Source of the DNA: Pedobacter sp. Bi126
GTDB taxonomy: Bacteria; Bacteroidota; Bacteroidia; Sphingobacteriales; Sphingobacteriaceae
NCBI RefSeq assembly: GCF_918698245.1
Contig: NZ_CAKKMS010000006.1
Span: 1-64,000, forward strand
Reading direction: 5' to 3'
DNA: 64,000 nt
Shown: positions 1-8,946 of the stretch, piece by piece
Position numbering within the stretch: position 1 is the stretch's first letter
How the letters are laid out: each line of letters opens with the position of its first letter
The notes under the pieces: generated by a model
Told to the model about the DNA's origin: nothing
Database searches by the model: none
Seen by the model: the letters and a program-made list of their open reading frames with translations, nothing else
Program-made: the position numbers and the translations under genes

Positions 1-146
1 TGGAAACCATCGGTCAGGGTTACACTCAATGGTGCGCTGATCTCGCTTTCTCCGTTATAGGCTGATATAACCTTTTGGGCGGAAGAGCGGCTGCAGAACA
101 GCAGAAATGCTGCTGCAGCGCAAAAATATTTTAGATGTTGTTTCAT
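1..146 (-). CDS. Rhs-family protein, N-terminal fragment cut by window edge
   Basis: The start codon is at 146 and the reading frame runs off the window at position 1, leaving 48 residues. The product begins with a signal peptide (MKQHLKYFCAAAAFLLFCSRSSAQ) split by a clear A-x-A/Q type cleavage region, followed by VISAYNGESEISAPLSVTL. It is nearly identical to the first residues of the Rhs protein at 24829-28134, differing by one extra alanine codon and a few substitutions. As in that pair, it starts 7 bases after the stop of an SpvB-like gene, so the two are very likely co-transcribed. The rest, including any toxin tail, lies outside the window. Function is inferred only from the paralog. 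Confidence 0.8.
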   Translation of the reverse strand, partial: MKQHLKYFCAAAAFLLFCSRSSAQKVISAYNGESEISAPLSVTLTDGF

Positions 147-320
147 AGAGGCGTTAGTTTTTATAGTGGTAGTCGGTTTGTTTTAAGATATTTCCCTTTT
201 GGTCTTTAACTGCCTTTAAACGCTGAAAGGCATCGTATTCATAAATGGTCGCCATCCCTTTCGCGTCTGTTTGGCTTGTCATGCCAACCAGAGGTTCGTA
301 ATCAAAAGTGGCTATTTGAG
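1..320. repeat. Direct repeat, left copy (pairs with 27992-28310)
   Basis: The junction of the SpvB-like gene end and the Rhs gene start is strongly similar at the DNA level to 27992-28310, in the same orientation and about 28 kb away. The similarity covers the signal peptide of the Rhs gene, the 7-base gap and the last 50 or so codons of the SpvB-like gene, where the final residues KQTDYHYKN are the same in both. A 3-base indel separates the copies. The two copies bracket the whole fiber and pilin region. Confidence 0.8.
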
Positions 321-3300
321 CATTTTTTGGCTGAAAACGAATATTGTCAATCTGATAGCCCTCATTAATAGCGATACTATAGGCAGATGTTTCGACCAAA
401 ATATCATCTAATACCACAAAAGACCAAAGTCCAGTATTCTCTTTTTTCCAATAACTCAAAAGGTAAGTGCCGTTAGACAAACCGGATATGCTCTTTGTAT
501 ATCCTCCAATTTTGCTATACCTTCCAGATTTACTATCCCCAACAGTACTTAATCCAGAGCCGGTATATTCTTCAAAGTTTTCATAAAAAATATCTGTAGC
601 CCTAACATTGTTGCCTTGCGCAAGGGGAACAGACAGGTTATTGCCCCACAAAAAACTTGTAACGGCACCCCGATCTGCTGCCTGTTGCGTAAGCCGGTTT
701 TTATAATCATAGGTCATACGGAGCCGACTGGTGTAAGTTGCATTTTTTAAGAAAAGACCGTTTATAACTGTTGAGAAATTAAAAGCGCTAAGTGGTGTGG
801 CAGTTTCAGAGACCAACACCTGTTTTAAGGTAGGCTGATCAGGGTTAAATACGTTAATTGTACCTGCAAAGTACTTTTTAGTTAAATTTGTACCAGGGGT
901 GACCAGTTCTGTAAAAGATTCAAGTGGAAGAATAATATGTTTCTGTTGCAGTAATTTAATACCACCTGAAACAGAGTCAAGGCCAGATGCATTATTCAGA
1001 TCAGGATAATCCTGTGGATATTTAAAATAGGTATTTAAGGTATCTCCCCGAGAATTCCCAACGGACTTTTTAATCAACTGAAAGTGTCCCTGTGTTTTGT
1101 CATACATATAGTTTTCATAAGTTACCTGTGCCTCGTTGCCAGCCATATCATACTCAGTATGTTCTTTTCTCATAACAACATTACGGTAAACGGGAATAGC
1201 AAACTGATGTGCATATATTTTGAATTCCTGTCCACCATCATATCCGGGTGAAGTATAACCACTCAGTCCCTGATTGAAGAGCATTTGCCAGATTCTCCGG
1301 GGTGTTGCCCGGTCATAGTAATAGTAATCTCTTGCTACCGGTACAAGATTACCAGCAGCGAGTTTATAGTGCTTTTCCTCGATCAGATCTCCCCTTCCGC
1401 CAGGAATGGATGGAACAGTAGCCATTACTGGATTTATAATTCCGGCAGAGCTTAACTGGTTGCTGAAATAAAGCATGGAATTAACATTAAAACTGCTTCC
1501 TGCATTATAATTGAACTCTGACAACCCGTTTAGATTACCACTAGTGCTTTCAGAAACTTTTACCGTAGCATACCCAAAACATGGAGCATCGCGCCCATCG
1601 CTGAAAGGATAAATTGACTGACCATAGCGGTAGCTGAAAATATTTAAAGCATCTTGATGTGGACCCTGTTGAAAATGATCAGATCCCTGTTGCGAAACGT
1701 ATATAGGCAGGTCATCCTCCCTCCCATCGATATAGGTGAACTTTTTGACATTATTTGTTTGTGTAAGCGGGTCATAATTGGTAATCTTACTGACCCGTAG
1801 ACCGCCTGAATAGATAGTTTTATTTACATAAATAGTAGTACTACTGATCTTCTCAACATATACCTGGAGCCTGACCTCGCAGTTATTAAAAAAAGCCTGT
1901 GAGTAGGGCTCAAAATATACGCGGTAATTACTGCCTCCCTTAATAACAACAGAAGTATCCTGAACAGGTGTGTAACTTGAAGAAGAAGTTGGGATTCTTT
2001 TTAAAAAGCTTCCGTTTTCATACACCAGAATATTAAAAAAATAATCTGAAGGATAGGTGCCATGTCTATCAACCAGGCAAAAAATCTTGAGTCGCCTATT
2101 GTTCCAGTTATTTGCGGCAACCAGATTACCATTCGCGTCCATAAAACCAGAGACTGACAGTGCAGTCGCTCCTGAAGCTTTGTAGCCATTGCTTACCGTA
2201 TCCTTATAAGTCGTTACAGGTACATTTCTGATAAACTGATTGGTTTCATATTCAAACGTTGATTTACCCCCAGTAGGATATTGAACAGACGTTAAAATAT
2301 TAGCTTGCATATTAATTGAACTTGCTTCCCTATCTGCACCCGGAAGAGATTGCCAGGCACCATTTGAAAAAACATCACCACCCGGTATAAACTGACCGTT
2401 AAATGCTCCGTTAAAATACCCCCAATGATCAACAGAATACGACAACTTTGCGGGAAGGTTGATATTTTCATTGTAGGAATAAACAGTTCTTTTGTTTATG
2501 CTTGTCTCTAAAGAATCTGATTCGGTCACACTATTCAATTTAAGCCTTTTTGTATGGTTATCATCGGTGTACTGGTTAAGCTGCACATTTGATATACCGC
2601 CAAATCCGCTGGACATAAAATAGTCATCATTCTCAAGAACAACTTTTTTGATCAAAGCCCCCCTATTGTTTCTAATCTCAATGGCTTTCAAACGGCGGGC
2701 GTTCTGAAGATCTTTCCGCTGTTCGGCATAAATAAACTTCACAAATCCATCAGAGAAGTTTATCTTGTTGATATTGAGCTGTTGGTAGATCGAGTAACTG
2801 GCCGTGGTAATAACACCACGGGATTGTACAGTATGTGGAGAAACATTGCCCACAAGCTGTGTTTCACCGATGGCCGGTAAGGGATGCGTATAATTCTGTG
2901 TTGAATACAGGTAATCAAAATTAATTTCTCCATTTATAGGTGATACGATTTTAGTAAGCCACCAAGTATTTAAGTTATGTGAAACACGGTTTCCAACATA
3001 ATAAGGATCGCTCGAATTGGTAGAATTTAACTGTTTTTGGGTAAAAAAATAGACAACACCCTTTTCATCGGTAATTTTCCAGTCGGGGTAATATCCATTA
3101 GGTATGATTTCGATCTTTAATGAACCATCGCCCAATAAAACCGGCTTAAAATCATTATCAAAAACAAACTTATAGCTACGCTCACCAATATTGATCATAT
3201 AAAGATCAGATGCAAAATCGGGAGCCTTACCGTCGTACCCCACCTGGAAGTTATAAAAATATTCTTTTTCTACTCCTTTATGCGGAAGGGATAAACCGCT

Positions 3301-3807
3301 GTAAATAACTCCCGATGCGCCATTCGCTGTAAACTGGTTAAAGTTATTTACCCATAAATAATAGTTATTCTGATAACTGATATAAGGATTTTTTGACTGT
3401 TGGATTATTTCTGGATCATCTGGCATATCCTGATAATTATTGGAGAACCCCCCTTCAAAATCGGGAGCCCCACGGACACTGCTGACAATTGTCCCCCCTG
3501 CGCTGAGAGCCCATCCGAGTCCAATTTCACTGGCCTCTTCTTTAACCTTTAAACCTCCTGCATGATACATCAACGAGATTGGTAAATTAAGGTCACCATC
3601 CCTTATTGTATAAACGGGATAAGTTATACTGGGTATTCCGGAAAAGTTACTGACTGGGATGAGCCCAAATTTACCCAATGCAGATACATCTGGAGCAGGA
3701 GGGATTAGCATTGGTGGTTTTACTGTAGTTTGCCCGCTAATCATTTGACAAAAAAGCATGGACGATAAAAGGAGAAATATCCTTAGGATAGAGAGGCGAC
3801 GTTTCAT
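154..3807 (-). CDS. SpvB-like / YD-repeat surface protein, partner of Rhs
   Basis: This 1217-residue protein has a signal peptide (residues 1-25, ending SGQ) and a conserved N-terminal block seen in Bacteroidota Rhs partners: short motifs such as LPISLMYHAGG and EIGLGWALSAGG around residues 73-106. A long beta-rich middle follows, and the C-terminus has YD-type repeat sequence (ATIYEYDAFQRLKAVKDQKG). It lacks a DPxG core motif, so the toxin-delivering half is the next gene (1-146), which starts 7 bases after this stop. The paralog at 28142-31711 has the same layout and the same last nine residues. By family knowledge such proteins form the large beta shell of Rhs/Tc-like systems; secretion route and target cannot be read here. 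Confidence 0.8.
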   Translation of the reverse strand: MKRRLSILRIFLLLSSMLFCQMISGQTTVKPPMLIPPAPDVSALGKFGLIPVSNFSGIPSITYPVYTIRDGDLNLPISLMYHAGGLKVKEEASEIGLGWALSAGGTIVSSVRGAPDFEGGFSNNYQDMPDDPEIIQQSKNPYISYQNNYYLWVNNFNQFTANGASGVIYSGLSLPHKGVEKEYFYNFQVGYDGKAPDFASDLYMINIGERSYKFVFDNDFKPVLLGDGSLKIEIIPNGYYPDWKITDEKGVVYFFTQKQLNSTNSSDPYYVGNRVSHNLNTWWLTKIVSPINGEINFDYLYSTQNYTHPLPAIGETQLVGNVSPHTVQSRGVITTASYSIYQQLNINKINFSDGFVKFIYAEQRKDLQNARRLKAIEIRNNRGALIKKVVLENDDYFMSSGFGGISNVQLNQYTDDNHTKRLKLNSVTESDSLETSINKRTVYSYNENINLPAKLSYSVDHWGYFNGAFNGQFIPGGDVFSNGAWQSLPGADREASSINMQANILTSVQYPTGGKSTFEYETNQFIRNVPVTTYKDTVSNGYKASGATALSVSGFMDANGNLVAANNWNNRRLKIFCLVDRHGTYPSDYFFNILVYENGSFLKRIPTSSSSYTPVQDTSVVIKGGSNYRVYFEPYSQAFFNNCEVRLQVYVEKISSTTIYVNKTIYSGGLRVSKITNYDPLTQTNNVKKFTYIDGREDDLPIYVSQQGSDHFQQGPHQDALNIFSYRYGQSIYPFSDGRDAPCFGYATVKVSESTSGNLNGLSEFNYNAGSSFNVNSMLYFSNQLSSAGIINPVMATVPSIPGGRGDLIEEKHYKLAAGNLVPVARDYYYYDRATPRRIWQMLFNQGLSGYTSPGYDGGQEFKIYAHQFAIPVYRNVVMRKEHTEYDMAGNEAQVTYENYMYDKTQGHFQLIKKSVGNSRGDTLNTYFKYPQDYPDLNNASGLDSVSGGIKLLQQKHIILPLESFTELVTPGTNLTKKYFAGTINVFNPDQPTLKQVLVSETATPLSAFNFSTVINGLFLKNATYTSRLRMTYDYKNRLTQQAADRGAVTSFLWGNNLSVPLAQGNNVRATDIFYENFEEYTGSGLSTVGDSKSGRYSKIGGYTKSISGLSNGTYLLSYWKKENTGLWSFVVLDDILVETSAYSIAINEGYQIDNIRFQPKNAQIATFDYEPLVGMTSQTDAKGMATIYEYDAFQRLKAVKDQKGNILKQTDYHYKN

Positions 3808-3994
3808 TTTCAGGTATTTAGTAATAGATTCTGTATGATATTAAATATTGAATAGTAAAGAGGGAATAAATGAGTAATGAACTAAATAAACCGTGATAAA
3901 TCGGGCAACTAAATACCTGTGTTTTATGGCTTAAATTCGAAATATTTATTGGGCGTAAATTATTGTAGAGCATTAATATTAGAATGTTTATGGT

Positions 3995-5158
3995 TTAAAA
4001 ACTACTGCTCATCTGGAACATCGGCAGGTACATCGCAATCAGGATTACTCCTACCACCAAACCTAAAAAGATAATGATCAAGGGTTCCAGTAAGCCACTG
4101 ATGGCGTTTGTTTTATATTCTACTTCTTCGGTATATTGTTCTGAAAGCTGTTCGAAAAAGTACTCCAAGCGGTTTACCTCTTCGGCGATCTTGATCATCT
4201 GGATAAATTTTGCAGGATAAAAATCGTATTTGGAAAGGGCCATAGAAAGGCTACTGCCCAAAAGGATATCTTTTTCGGCCAATTTGAGCGAACTCTCCAC
4301 AGGATAAAAAGTAATCATCTGCCTCACCAGTTCCAGGGCCTGTAATAATGGGGTATTGGTTTCGGTGAGTAAACGCATGGTATTGGCAAAACGGGCCAGG
4401 TAGATTTTCCGGGTAATTTCGCCCACTATTGGGATGCGCAGCAAAAGCAAAGCCGCCCCTTTTTTAAACCAGAATTTATTTCTGTTTACAAAATAGAGGA
4501 TCACAATGGCAACAATTACCAACAGCATGAGGTAGATATAACGATCGAACCAATCGGAAAAACTTACGATGAGTGAGGTGATATAGGGGAGTTTGCCCCC
4601 AAAACGTTTAAAAACATCGGCAAACATGGGTACCACAAACTTGATCATAAAAAACACTGCCGCGAAAGAGGTAAATAACACCAATAAGGGGTAGGTAATG
4701 GCACCGATGATTTTCCGTTGCTGACTGATTTTCGATTTATAATATTTCGCTAACTCGCCCAATACCTCGCCCAGCTTACCTGTTTCTTCTCCAATTTTTA
4801 CGCTATAATACTCGTAAGGGCTGAATTTGGATTCGGCCTGCATGGTTTCTGATAATGATTTCCCTTCTATTACCTGTTTTTGTACCGAAGAAAAAAGTTC
4901 CATATCCTTTTTCTGGGTGTAAGAACCGGCTGTAAGTTCAAGCGCCGAACGGATATCAATTCCTGATCGGATCAGCGTACCCAGTTCATTATAAAAACCT
5001 TCTTTTTTCTTGTCAGATAGTTTGCCCTTTCCAAAAGAAATGTCTTTGCTTAAAAAAGCAAAAAAACCTGCGCCTTCATTTTCTTTGAGCGGTGTGTCTT
5101 TTTTGCGGATTTTTGATATATCTATTGATGGCATGTTATTTAAGTAAATCGTGGGCAC
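3995..5158 (-). CDS. Type II secretion / type IV pilus inner-membrane protein, GspF/PilC family
   Basis: The 387-residue product has two T2SSF-type domains (about residues 55-180 and 255-380), each with the short helical pattern LxSGxxxxxALE / TxTPLLQALE, and three hydrophobic segments (about 160-185, 205-225 and 355-380). This is the platform protein that sits in the inner membrane and couples the assembly ATPase to pseudopilin addition. It is the last gene of the long minus-strand block and its start overlaps the end of the upstream pilin-like gene by 23 bases, so translation is probably coupled. No GspE/PilB ATPase or secretin gene is in the window, so partners must be encoded elsewhere. 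The family call is secure; the machine it serves is inferred. Confidence 0.88.
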   Translation of the reverse strand: MPTIYLNNMPSIDISKIRKKDTPLKENEGAGFFAFLSKDISFGKGKLSDKKKEGFYNELGTLIRSGIDIRSALELTAGSYTQKKDMELFSSVQKQVIEGKSLSETMQAESKFSPYEYYSVKIGEETGKLGEVLGELAKYYKSKISQQRKIIGAITYPLLVLFTSFAAVFFMIKFVVPMFADVFKRFGGKLPYITSLIVSFSDWFDRYIYLMLLVIVAIVILYFVNRNKFWFKKGAALLLLRIPIVGEITRKIYLARFANTMRLLTETNTPLLQALELVRQMITFYPVESSLKLAEKDILLGSSLSMALSKYDFYPAKFIQMIKIAEEVNRLEYFFEQLSEQYTEEVEYKTNAISGLLEPLIIIFLGLVVGVILIAMYLPMFQMSSSF

Positions 5159-5612
5159 TGTACATTTTCCCTATGGTAACCGGAATCATCCGCTGTTTCT
5201 CCATTTTGAGCTTAAAACTGATATGATCAACGGTATCCAACTCAAGGGCTTCCCTTCCTTCAAAAAGAAAAGCCGCCTCTACCGGGCTTACATGAAAACT
5301 ATCGGTACGCAAGCCTTCTGCCTTTCGCAATATTGCCGAATCGGCAAAGTTGTAGGTGATGCTTAAGCTATCGCCAAGGATATTGATCCCTGATTCAGTC
5401 CTGATCAGGTACTTTCCTTTCAGGATATCTTTTTCCATCGTTCTTCGCAGGGTAAGCACTTCTTCAGCCAAAGCATTCCTTTTCTGAAAGGCCTGAAAAT
5501 AATCTCCGATCATGTTATATGCAGTATAACAGATACTCATACATACCGCAGCCAGGAGCATGGCAATGGCCACCTCCATCATGGTATAAGCTTCAATTTT
5601 CTTTGTTTTCAT
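5136..5612 (-). CDS. Pilin-like protein with N-terminal membrane helix
   Basis: The 158-residue product starts with a short basic leader and then a hydrophobic helix (AYTMMEVAIAMLLAAVCMS), which matches the type IV pilin/pseudopilin pattern, including the glutamate five residues into the mature part (A-YTMME). The rest is a small soluble domain without recognisable motifs. It overlaps the following GspF-type gene by 23 bases and the preceding pilin-like gene by 20 bases. The position before the leader cleavage is alanine rather than the usual glycine, as in some Bacteroidota prepilins. A minor pseudopilin role in the adjacent export machine is inferred from sequence type and context. Confidence 0.7.
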   Translation of the reverse strand: MKTKKIEAYTMMEVAIAMLLAAVCMSICYTAYNMIGDYFQAFQKRNALAEEVLTLRRTMEKDILKGKYLIRTESGINILGDSLSITYNFADSAILRKAEGLRTDSFHVSPVEAAFLFEGREALELDTVDHISFKLKMEKQRMIPVTIGKMYSAHDLLK

Positions 5613-5958
5613 TGTTCAATTTTAAAAGAAACCTGATGTTACCTGCCGGAGTTCCATGGTCGCTTGCCTTAATCTCTAACAGATCAGTTCCTGATGAAGC
5701 TTGTTCGGTTTTAATCAGTTCATAATCTACACTATCGATAACCAGGTGTTCCTGTTCAATTTTTCCATTTTTGATCACCTGAAGCCTAAGCGATTCCAGC
5801 TGTTGATTGATCTGAACTTTACGCATCGAAACCCCACCGCTCAGCACGTTAGAAAAAAGCCCCATGGCAATAGAAAAAACCACCATGATGATCACCATCG
5901 CGATTAACACTTCAATCAGTGTTGATCCCTCCAATTTCTTTCCTTTCAATTTTCCCAT
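5593..5958 (-). CDS. Prepilin-type protein (pseudopilin)
   Basis: The 121-residue product carries a clear prepilin cleavage and methylation signal near the start: a lysine-rich leader, then G-STLIEVLIAMVIIMVVF, with the conserved glutamate at mature position five. A prepilin peptidase would cut between the glycine/serine pair and the helix would pack into a pilus or pseudopilus. The gene overlaps both neighbours (13 bases with the upstream gene, 20 with the downstream one), so the three pilin-like genes and the GspF-type gene are one translational unit. The globular part is short, as in minor pseudopilins of the GspI/GspJ kind, but I cannot assign a subtype. Confidence 0.82.
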   Translation of the reverse strand: MGKLKGKKLEGSTLIEVLIAMVIIMVVFSIAMGLFSNVLSGGVSMRKVQINQQLESLRLQVIKNGKIEQEHLVIDSVDYELIKTEQASSGTDLLEIKASDHGTPAGNIRFLLKLNNENKEN

Positions 5959-7184
5959 CTGAGTATCTTTTTATTTCCCGAAACCCCTGTAAATATGGCC
6001 GAAGTGAGGTAAACACGGTTTCTTGCCTTTCTATTTAAGGTTACATCTACCAGAAAATTTTCATATAGTGTTGTTGGCGTTTGCATGATAAAACGGTTAC
6101 AGGAAACCTTTCCTTCTACCTTTATTTTTTTTTCGAGTTTGATCAACCCGGTCGCATAGATCTCGCCCTTAACCACTGTTTTTTCGCCCAGACTAACCAA
6201 GGTCTGCAATGCCGATCTTTTGGGCTCATAACTGAGGATGATGCCTTCAAAAACAACGTTACTGCCCAAAGTAATCTTTGCCTGATCAACTATTTTCTCC
6301 TTGCTGATCAAGGCCAGCACCGATGGGTAACTGAGCGCAACATCATTCCCTACGATGATCGAATCGCGTGCAAAAAGCTGACAGTTTCCTTTAAAACCAT
6401 CGGCAATGACAATGCTTTTTGCATAGATGATGGTATTATCGAGTTTTGCGTCGGCAGAAATCCGTACTGTTGTATCCGAATAGAGCGTAATCTGACCCGA
6501 TAGGTTATTGTTTATTTTTGTTAAACGCGACACATCAAATTCTTTTGCAGCAGCGAAAAAAGAAACATGCTCATTGCCTGCTGTTAATGCAGAAAGCGCT
6601 GACGGATCAAAATCCAGTTTCTCTTCTATCTTGGTAATCCATTTCTTTTCAAGTCCGCCGAGCGTTCTTTTGCTCTCCTGTATCTTTCCATAAACCAATT
6701 GATCGCCCGAATATGGCCTGCTCTCTACATAAGATTTCCTCATGCCCGCTTTAGGCACTTCCACATCACCTGTGATCCGCGTATCGCCGCTAACCGACAA
6801 GGGCCGGTCTTCATCACTCAGGTATACCGCTAAAGCATCATTGGTGGTTTCGAGCCCCATCAAAAAACTGCGCTTAAGTGTATCACTCAGCACAAAACTT
6901 TTTACTGTAGCAAGCGTGAAGATGCCCCATTTTTTTTTCGCGATGAGCACACTATCTGTTTGATCGCCGAAAAGATCCAGGCCTTCTAAATTATCGCTTG
7001 TATTTTCATTTCCGGTAAGTACATAGGCAATGCCCGAGTCCATATTCCTGCTTAGCCTGGCCATCCGCATTTCTTTCAGGTAGCTTCCACGATAATGCGC
7101 GGCCAACATGATCAGCGATGCACAGATCACCGCAATCAGGAAAGCTACAATTATAGAAAAGTATAAAGCGCCGGCTTTGAGCAT
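5946..7184 (-). CDS. Membrane-anchored protein with beta-helix-like C-terminal region, PilX/GspK-like position
   Basis: The 412-residue product begins with a hydrophobic helix (ALYFSIIVAFLIAVICASL, residues 6-24) with only a very short basic leader and no clear prepilin cleavage signal. It then has a long extracytoplasmic part. From about residue 220 on, short strands recur with hydrophobic residues at regular spacing and phrases such as DTTVRISADAKLDNTIIYAK, resembling bactofilin or beta-helix folds. It leads the pilin-like gene group and overlaps the next gene by 13 bases. Large minor pilins (PilX, GspK) often hold this position, but no sequence motif proves the link. The upstream gap to the last fiber gene is 80 bases. 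Confidence 0.6.
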   Translation of the reverse strand: MLKAGALYFSIIVAFLIAVICASLIMLAAHYRGSYLKEMRMARLSRNMDSGIAYVLTGNENTSDNLEGLDLFGDQTDSVLIAKKKWGIFTLATVKSFVLSDTLKRSFLMGLETTNDALAVYLSDEDRPLSVSGDTRITGDVEVPKAGMRKSYVESRPYSGDQLVYGKIQESKRTLGGLEKKWITKIEEKLDFDPSALSALTAGNEHVSFFAAAKEFDVSRLTKINNNLSGQITLYSDTTVRISADAKLDNTIIYAKSIVIADGFKGNCQLFARDSIIVGNDVALSYPSVLALISKEKIVDQAKITLGSNVVFEGIILSYEPKRSALQTLVSLGEKTVVKGEIYATGLIKLEKKIKVEGKVSCNRFIMQTPTTLYENFLVDVTLNRKARNRVYLTSAIFTGVSGNKKILRWEN

Positions 7185-7264
7185 TCTATTTGATTATTGA
7201 TTTATTAATTGTTGGTATTGCTGAATTGTTAATTGACAACAGAAAACTGATAACTTAAAACTGT

Positions 7265-8209
7265 TTACTGATCTAGTTTTTTCTTCAATTTATCAATTTC
7301 TTTTTGTTGCTGAATAATGTATAGTGTCAATTCTTCAACCTTTTGTAGCAATTTCGTTTGCAATTCGCTCACGCCAACACCTTCCTGCTGCATGGTTTTA
7401 GCCATTGGTATTTCTGGCAGATGTTTATTTTGTTTCACAAATTTTTCCAACTCCGCAATTGGCCGCAAACGATAACCGTTTTCGAATACAAAATCGGCTC
7501 CTGTGGTATTCACTACAATTTCATTAGCACGGATTTTACCACCCACATCAACCTTATAAGCATTATTGCTTTGACTCGTTTTTCCAATCAAAAGGTTACC
7601 TCCATCTGTAAGTTGCATCGCCGGATCGGCAACAAACGGAGCATCTACCGTTTCCTGACTTGCACTCTTTATAAAAAACTTAATTCCCCCGAAACTGAAG
7701 TTATCTCCAAGTACGATCGCATTTCTCGACATATTGGGATAAGAATATACCAATCCAGCCATTGTTGAATTTGGCTTTAAACCATGTGCCAGCACCAAAC
7801 CAGCCGAAGAATACATACTTCCTAAAGTATTATATTCGCTCAAACCAGCGGCACCAAAACCGAGATAATTTCCACCAGTTGGATTTTCAAGGTTGATACT
7901 GCCATTAACCGTGAGCTTTTGCGTAGGATTTGCCGTACCTATCCCAATGTATTTATTTGGCATTATTCTCAGCGCAGTGTTACCACCGCCGCGCCAATTG
8001 AATTCAATCGGCAACCTATTCCCATTCGGATCGAGAGGTGCCTCAATCATTAAACCATATGGAAATTCGGAATAAATGACCGTTTGTTGGTAGGTAGAGC
8101 CATCAAGGCCACCACCCCAGATAGAGAGCGGTGAGTTTTGGGCAAAGCTATTTTGAGCGGATAGCAGTAACCCAAAGAGCATCAATTTAAATAATGATTT
8201 TATTTTCAT
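7265..8209 (-). CDS. Secreted fiber-like protein 1, C-terminal type B
   Basis: This is the transcriptionally last of fifteen tandem fiber genes. The 314-residue product has a signal peptide (about residues 1-24, ending SFAQ), a variable head (25-85), a tail-fiber bead at 88-103 (IGIGTANPTQKLTVNG), a second variable stretch, and the family C-terminal domain at about 224-314. That domain runs KIRANEIVVNTTGADFVF, then NKHLPEIP at 261-268, then a coiled coil (KLLQKVEELTLYIIQQQ). The type B form has GADFVF where type A has NWPDYVF. Bead plus C-terminal coil resembles phage tail-fiber tips and their trimerising ends, but no chaperone protease signature is visible. Role as a surface fiber or adhesin is inferred. 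Confidence 0.72.
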   Translation of the reverse strand: MKIKSLFKLMLFGLLLSAQNSFAQNSPLSIWGGGLDGSTYQQTVIYSEFPYGLMIEAPLDPNGNRLPIEFNWRGGGNTALRIMPNKYIGIGTANPTQKLTVNGSINLENPTGGNYLGFGAAGLSEYNTLGSMYSSAGLVLAHGLKPNSTMAGLVYSYPNMSRNAIVLGDNFSFGGIKFFIKSASQETVDAPFVADPAMQLTDGGNLLIGKTSQSNNAYKVDVGGKIRANEIVVNTTGADFVFENGYRLRPIAELEKFVKQNKHLPEIPMAKTMQQEGVGVSELQTKLLQKVEELTLYIIQQQKEIDKLKKKLDQ

Positions 8210-8217
8210 GTAATTGG

Positions 8218-8928
8218 TTATGGTTTGATTTTGTCTTTTTTCTGAATAATTTGGTTAAACTTCTGATCGAGATTGGCTATTTTTTCTTCTAGGTTTTTAA
8301 GCGCTTTGATTTCTTTATCCTTCTCGATCAAGTGCAGCGTAAGTTCTTCGATCTTTTGAAGCAAAAGTTTGTTCATTTCTCCTAGTTCGATTCCGTTTTC
8401 TTTTACGTCCTGTGCGCTGGGTATACCCGGCAGGTGTTTGTTTAGTTTAATAAAACGATCCAGATCTGCCAAGGAAGATATCTTATAATCTTTTTGGAAT
8501 ACAAAATCAGGCCAGCCTGTTGCCTCCACTTTAATTTCTTTTGCCCTGATATTGCCATTAACAGCCAAACGCTCTGTACCAAAAACCTCCGTGCCGATAC
8601 CAACCTTACCATCTGCGCCCACAACCATGTGAACGTAATATTTACTATCCACCCAATTTGTAGTACCGATTAAAAAGCGGTCATCCCCACTCCCATAATC
8701 ATCACCTATATTTACCCTTAAATCGCTCAAATTATTCGTCCTGTTAAGTCGATAAATCGAGAGCTCATCTGTATTTGAAGTTACTCCATTAAATGTGAGT
8801 CTGTTCCCTGCCCCCGTTACCGCCCCTGCATCTGCGCCAATAGATAAATCACCATTGATGGTTTGACTTTGTGCTTTCGCCACAACTACAGTGATCATAA
8901 AAGCGAGCGTTAAATAGATTTTTTTCAT
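8218..8928 (-). CDS. Secreted fiber-like protein 2, C-terminal type A
   Basis: The 236-residue product is one of the shortest members. It has a signal peptide ending in AKAQ (residue 20), a small head with NGDLSIGADAGAV and NRLTFNG, one bead (VGIGTEVFGTERLAVNG, about 109-125) and a type A C-terminal domain (GWPDFVF at 138-144, NKHLPGIP, then GEMNKLLLQKIEELTLHLIE). The final coil is longer than in most relatives and highly charged. It is 8 bases upstream of the neighbouring start region and 18 bases after the preceding gene, so it belongs to the same transcript. Head sequence does not match any other copy in this window. Confidence 0.72.
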   Translation of the reverse strand: MKKIYLTLAFMITVVVAKAQSQTINGDLSIGADAGAVTGAGNRLTFNGVTSNTDELSIYRLNRTNNLSDLRVNIGDDYGSGDDRFLIGTTNWVDSKYYVHMVVGADGKVGIGTEVFGTERLAVNGNIRAKEIKVEATGWPDFVFQKDYKISSLADLDRFIKLNKHLPGIPSAQDVKENGIELGEMNKLLLQKIEELTLHLIEKDKEIKALKNLEEKIANLDQKFNQIIQKKDKIKP

Positions 8929-8946
8929 AAAATATAGTTTAGTTGA

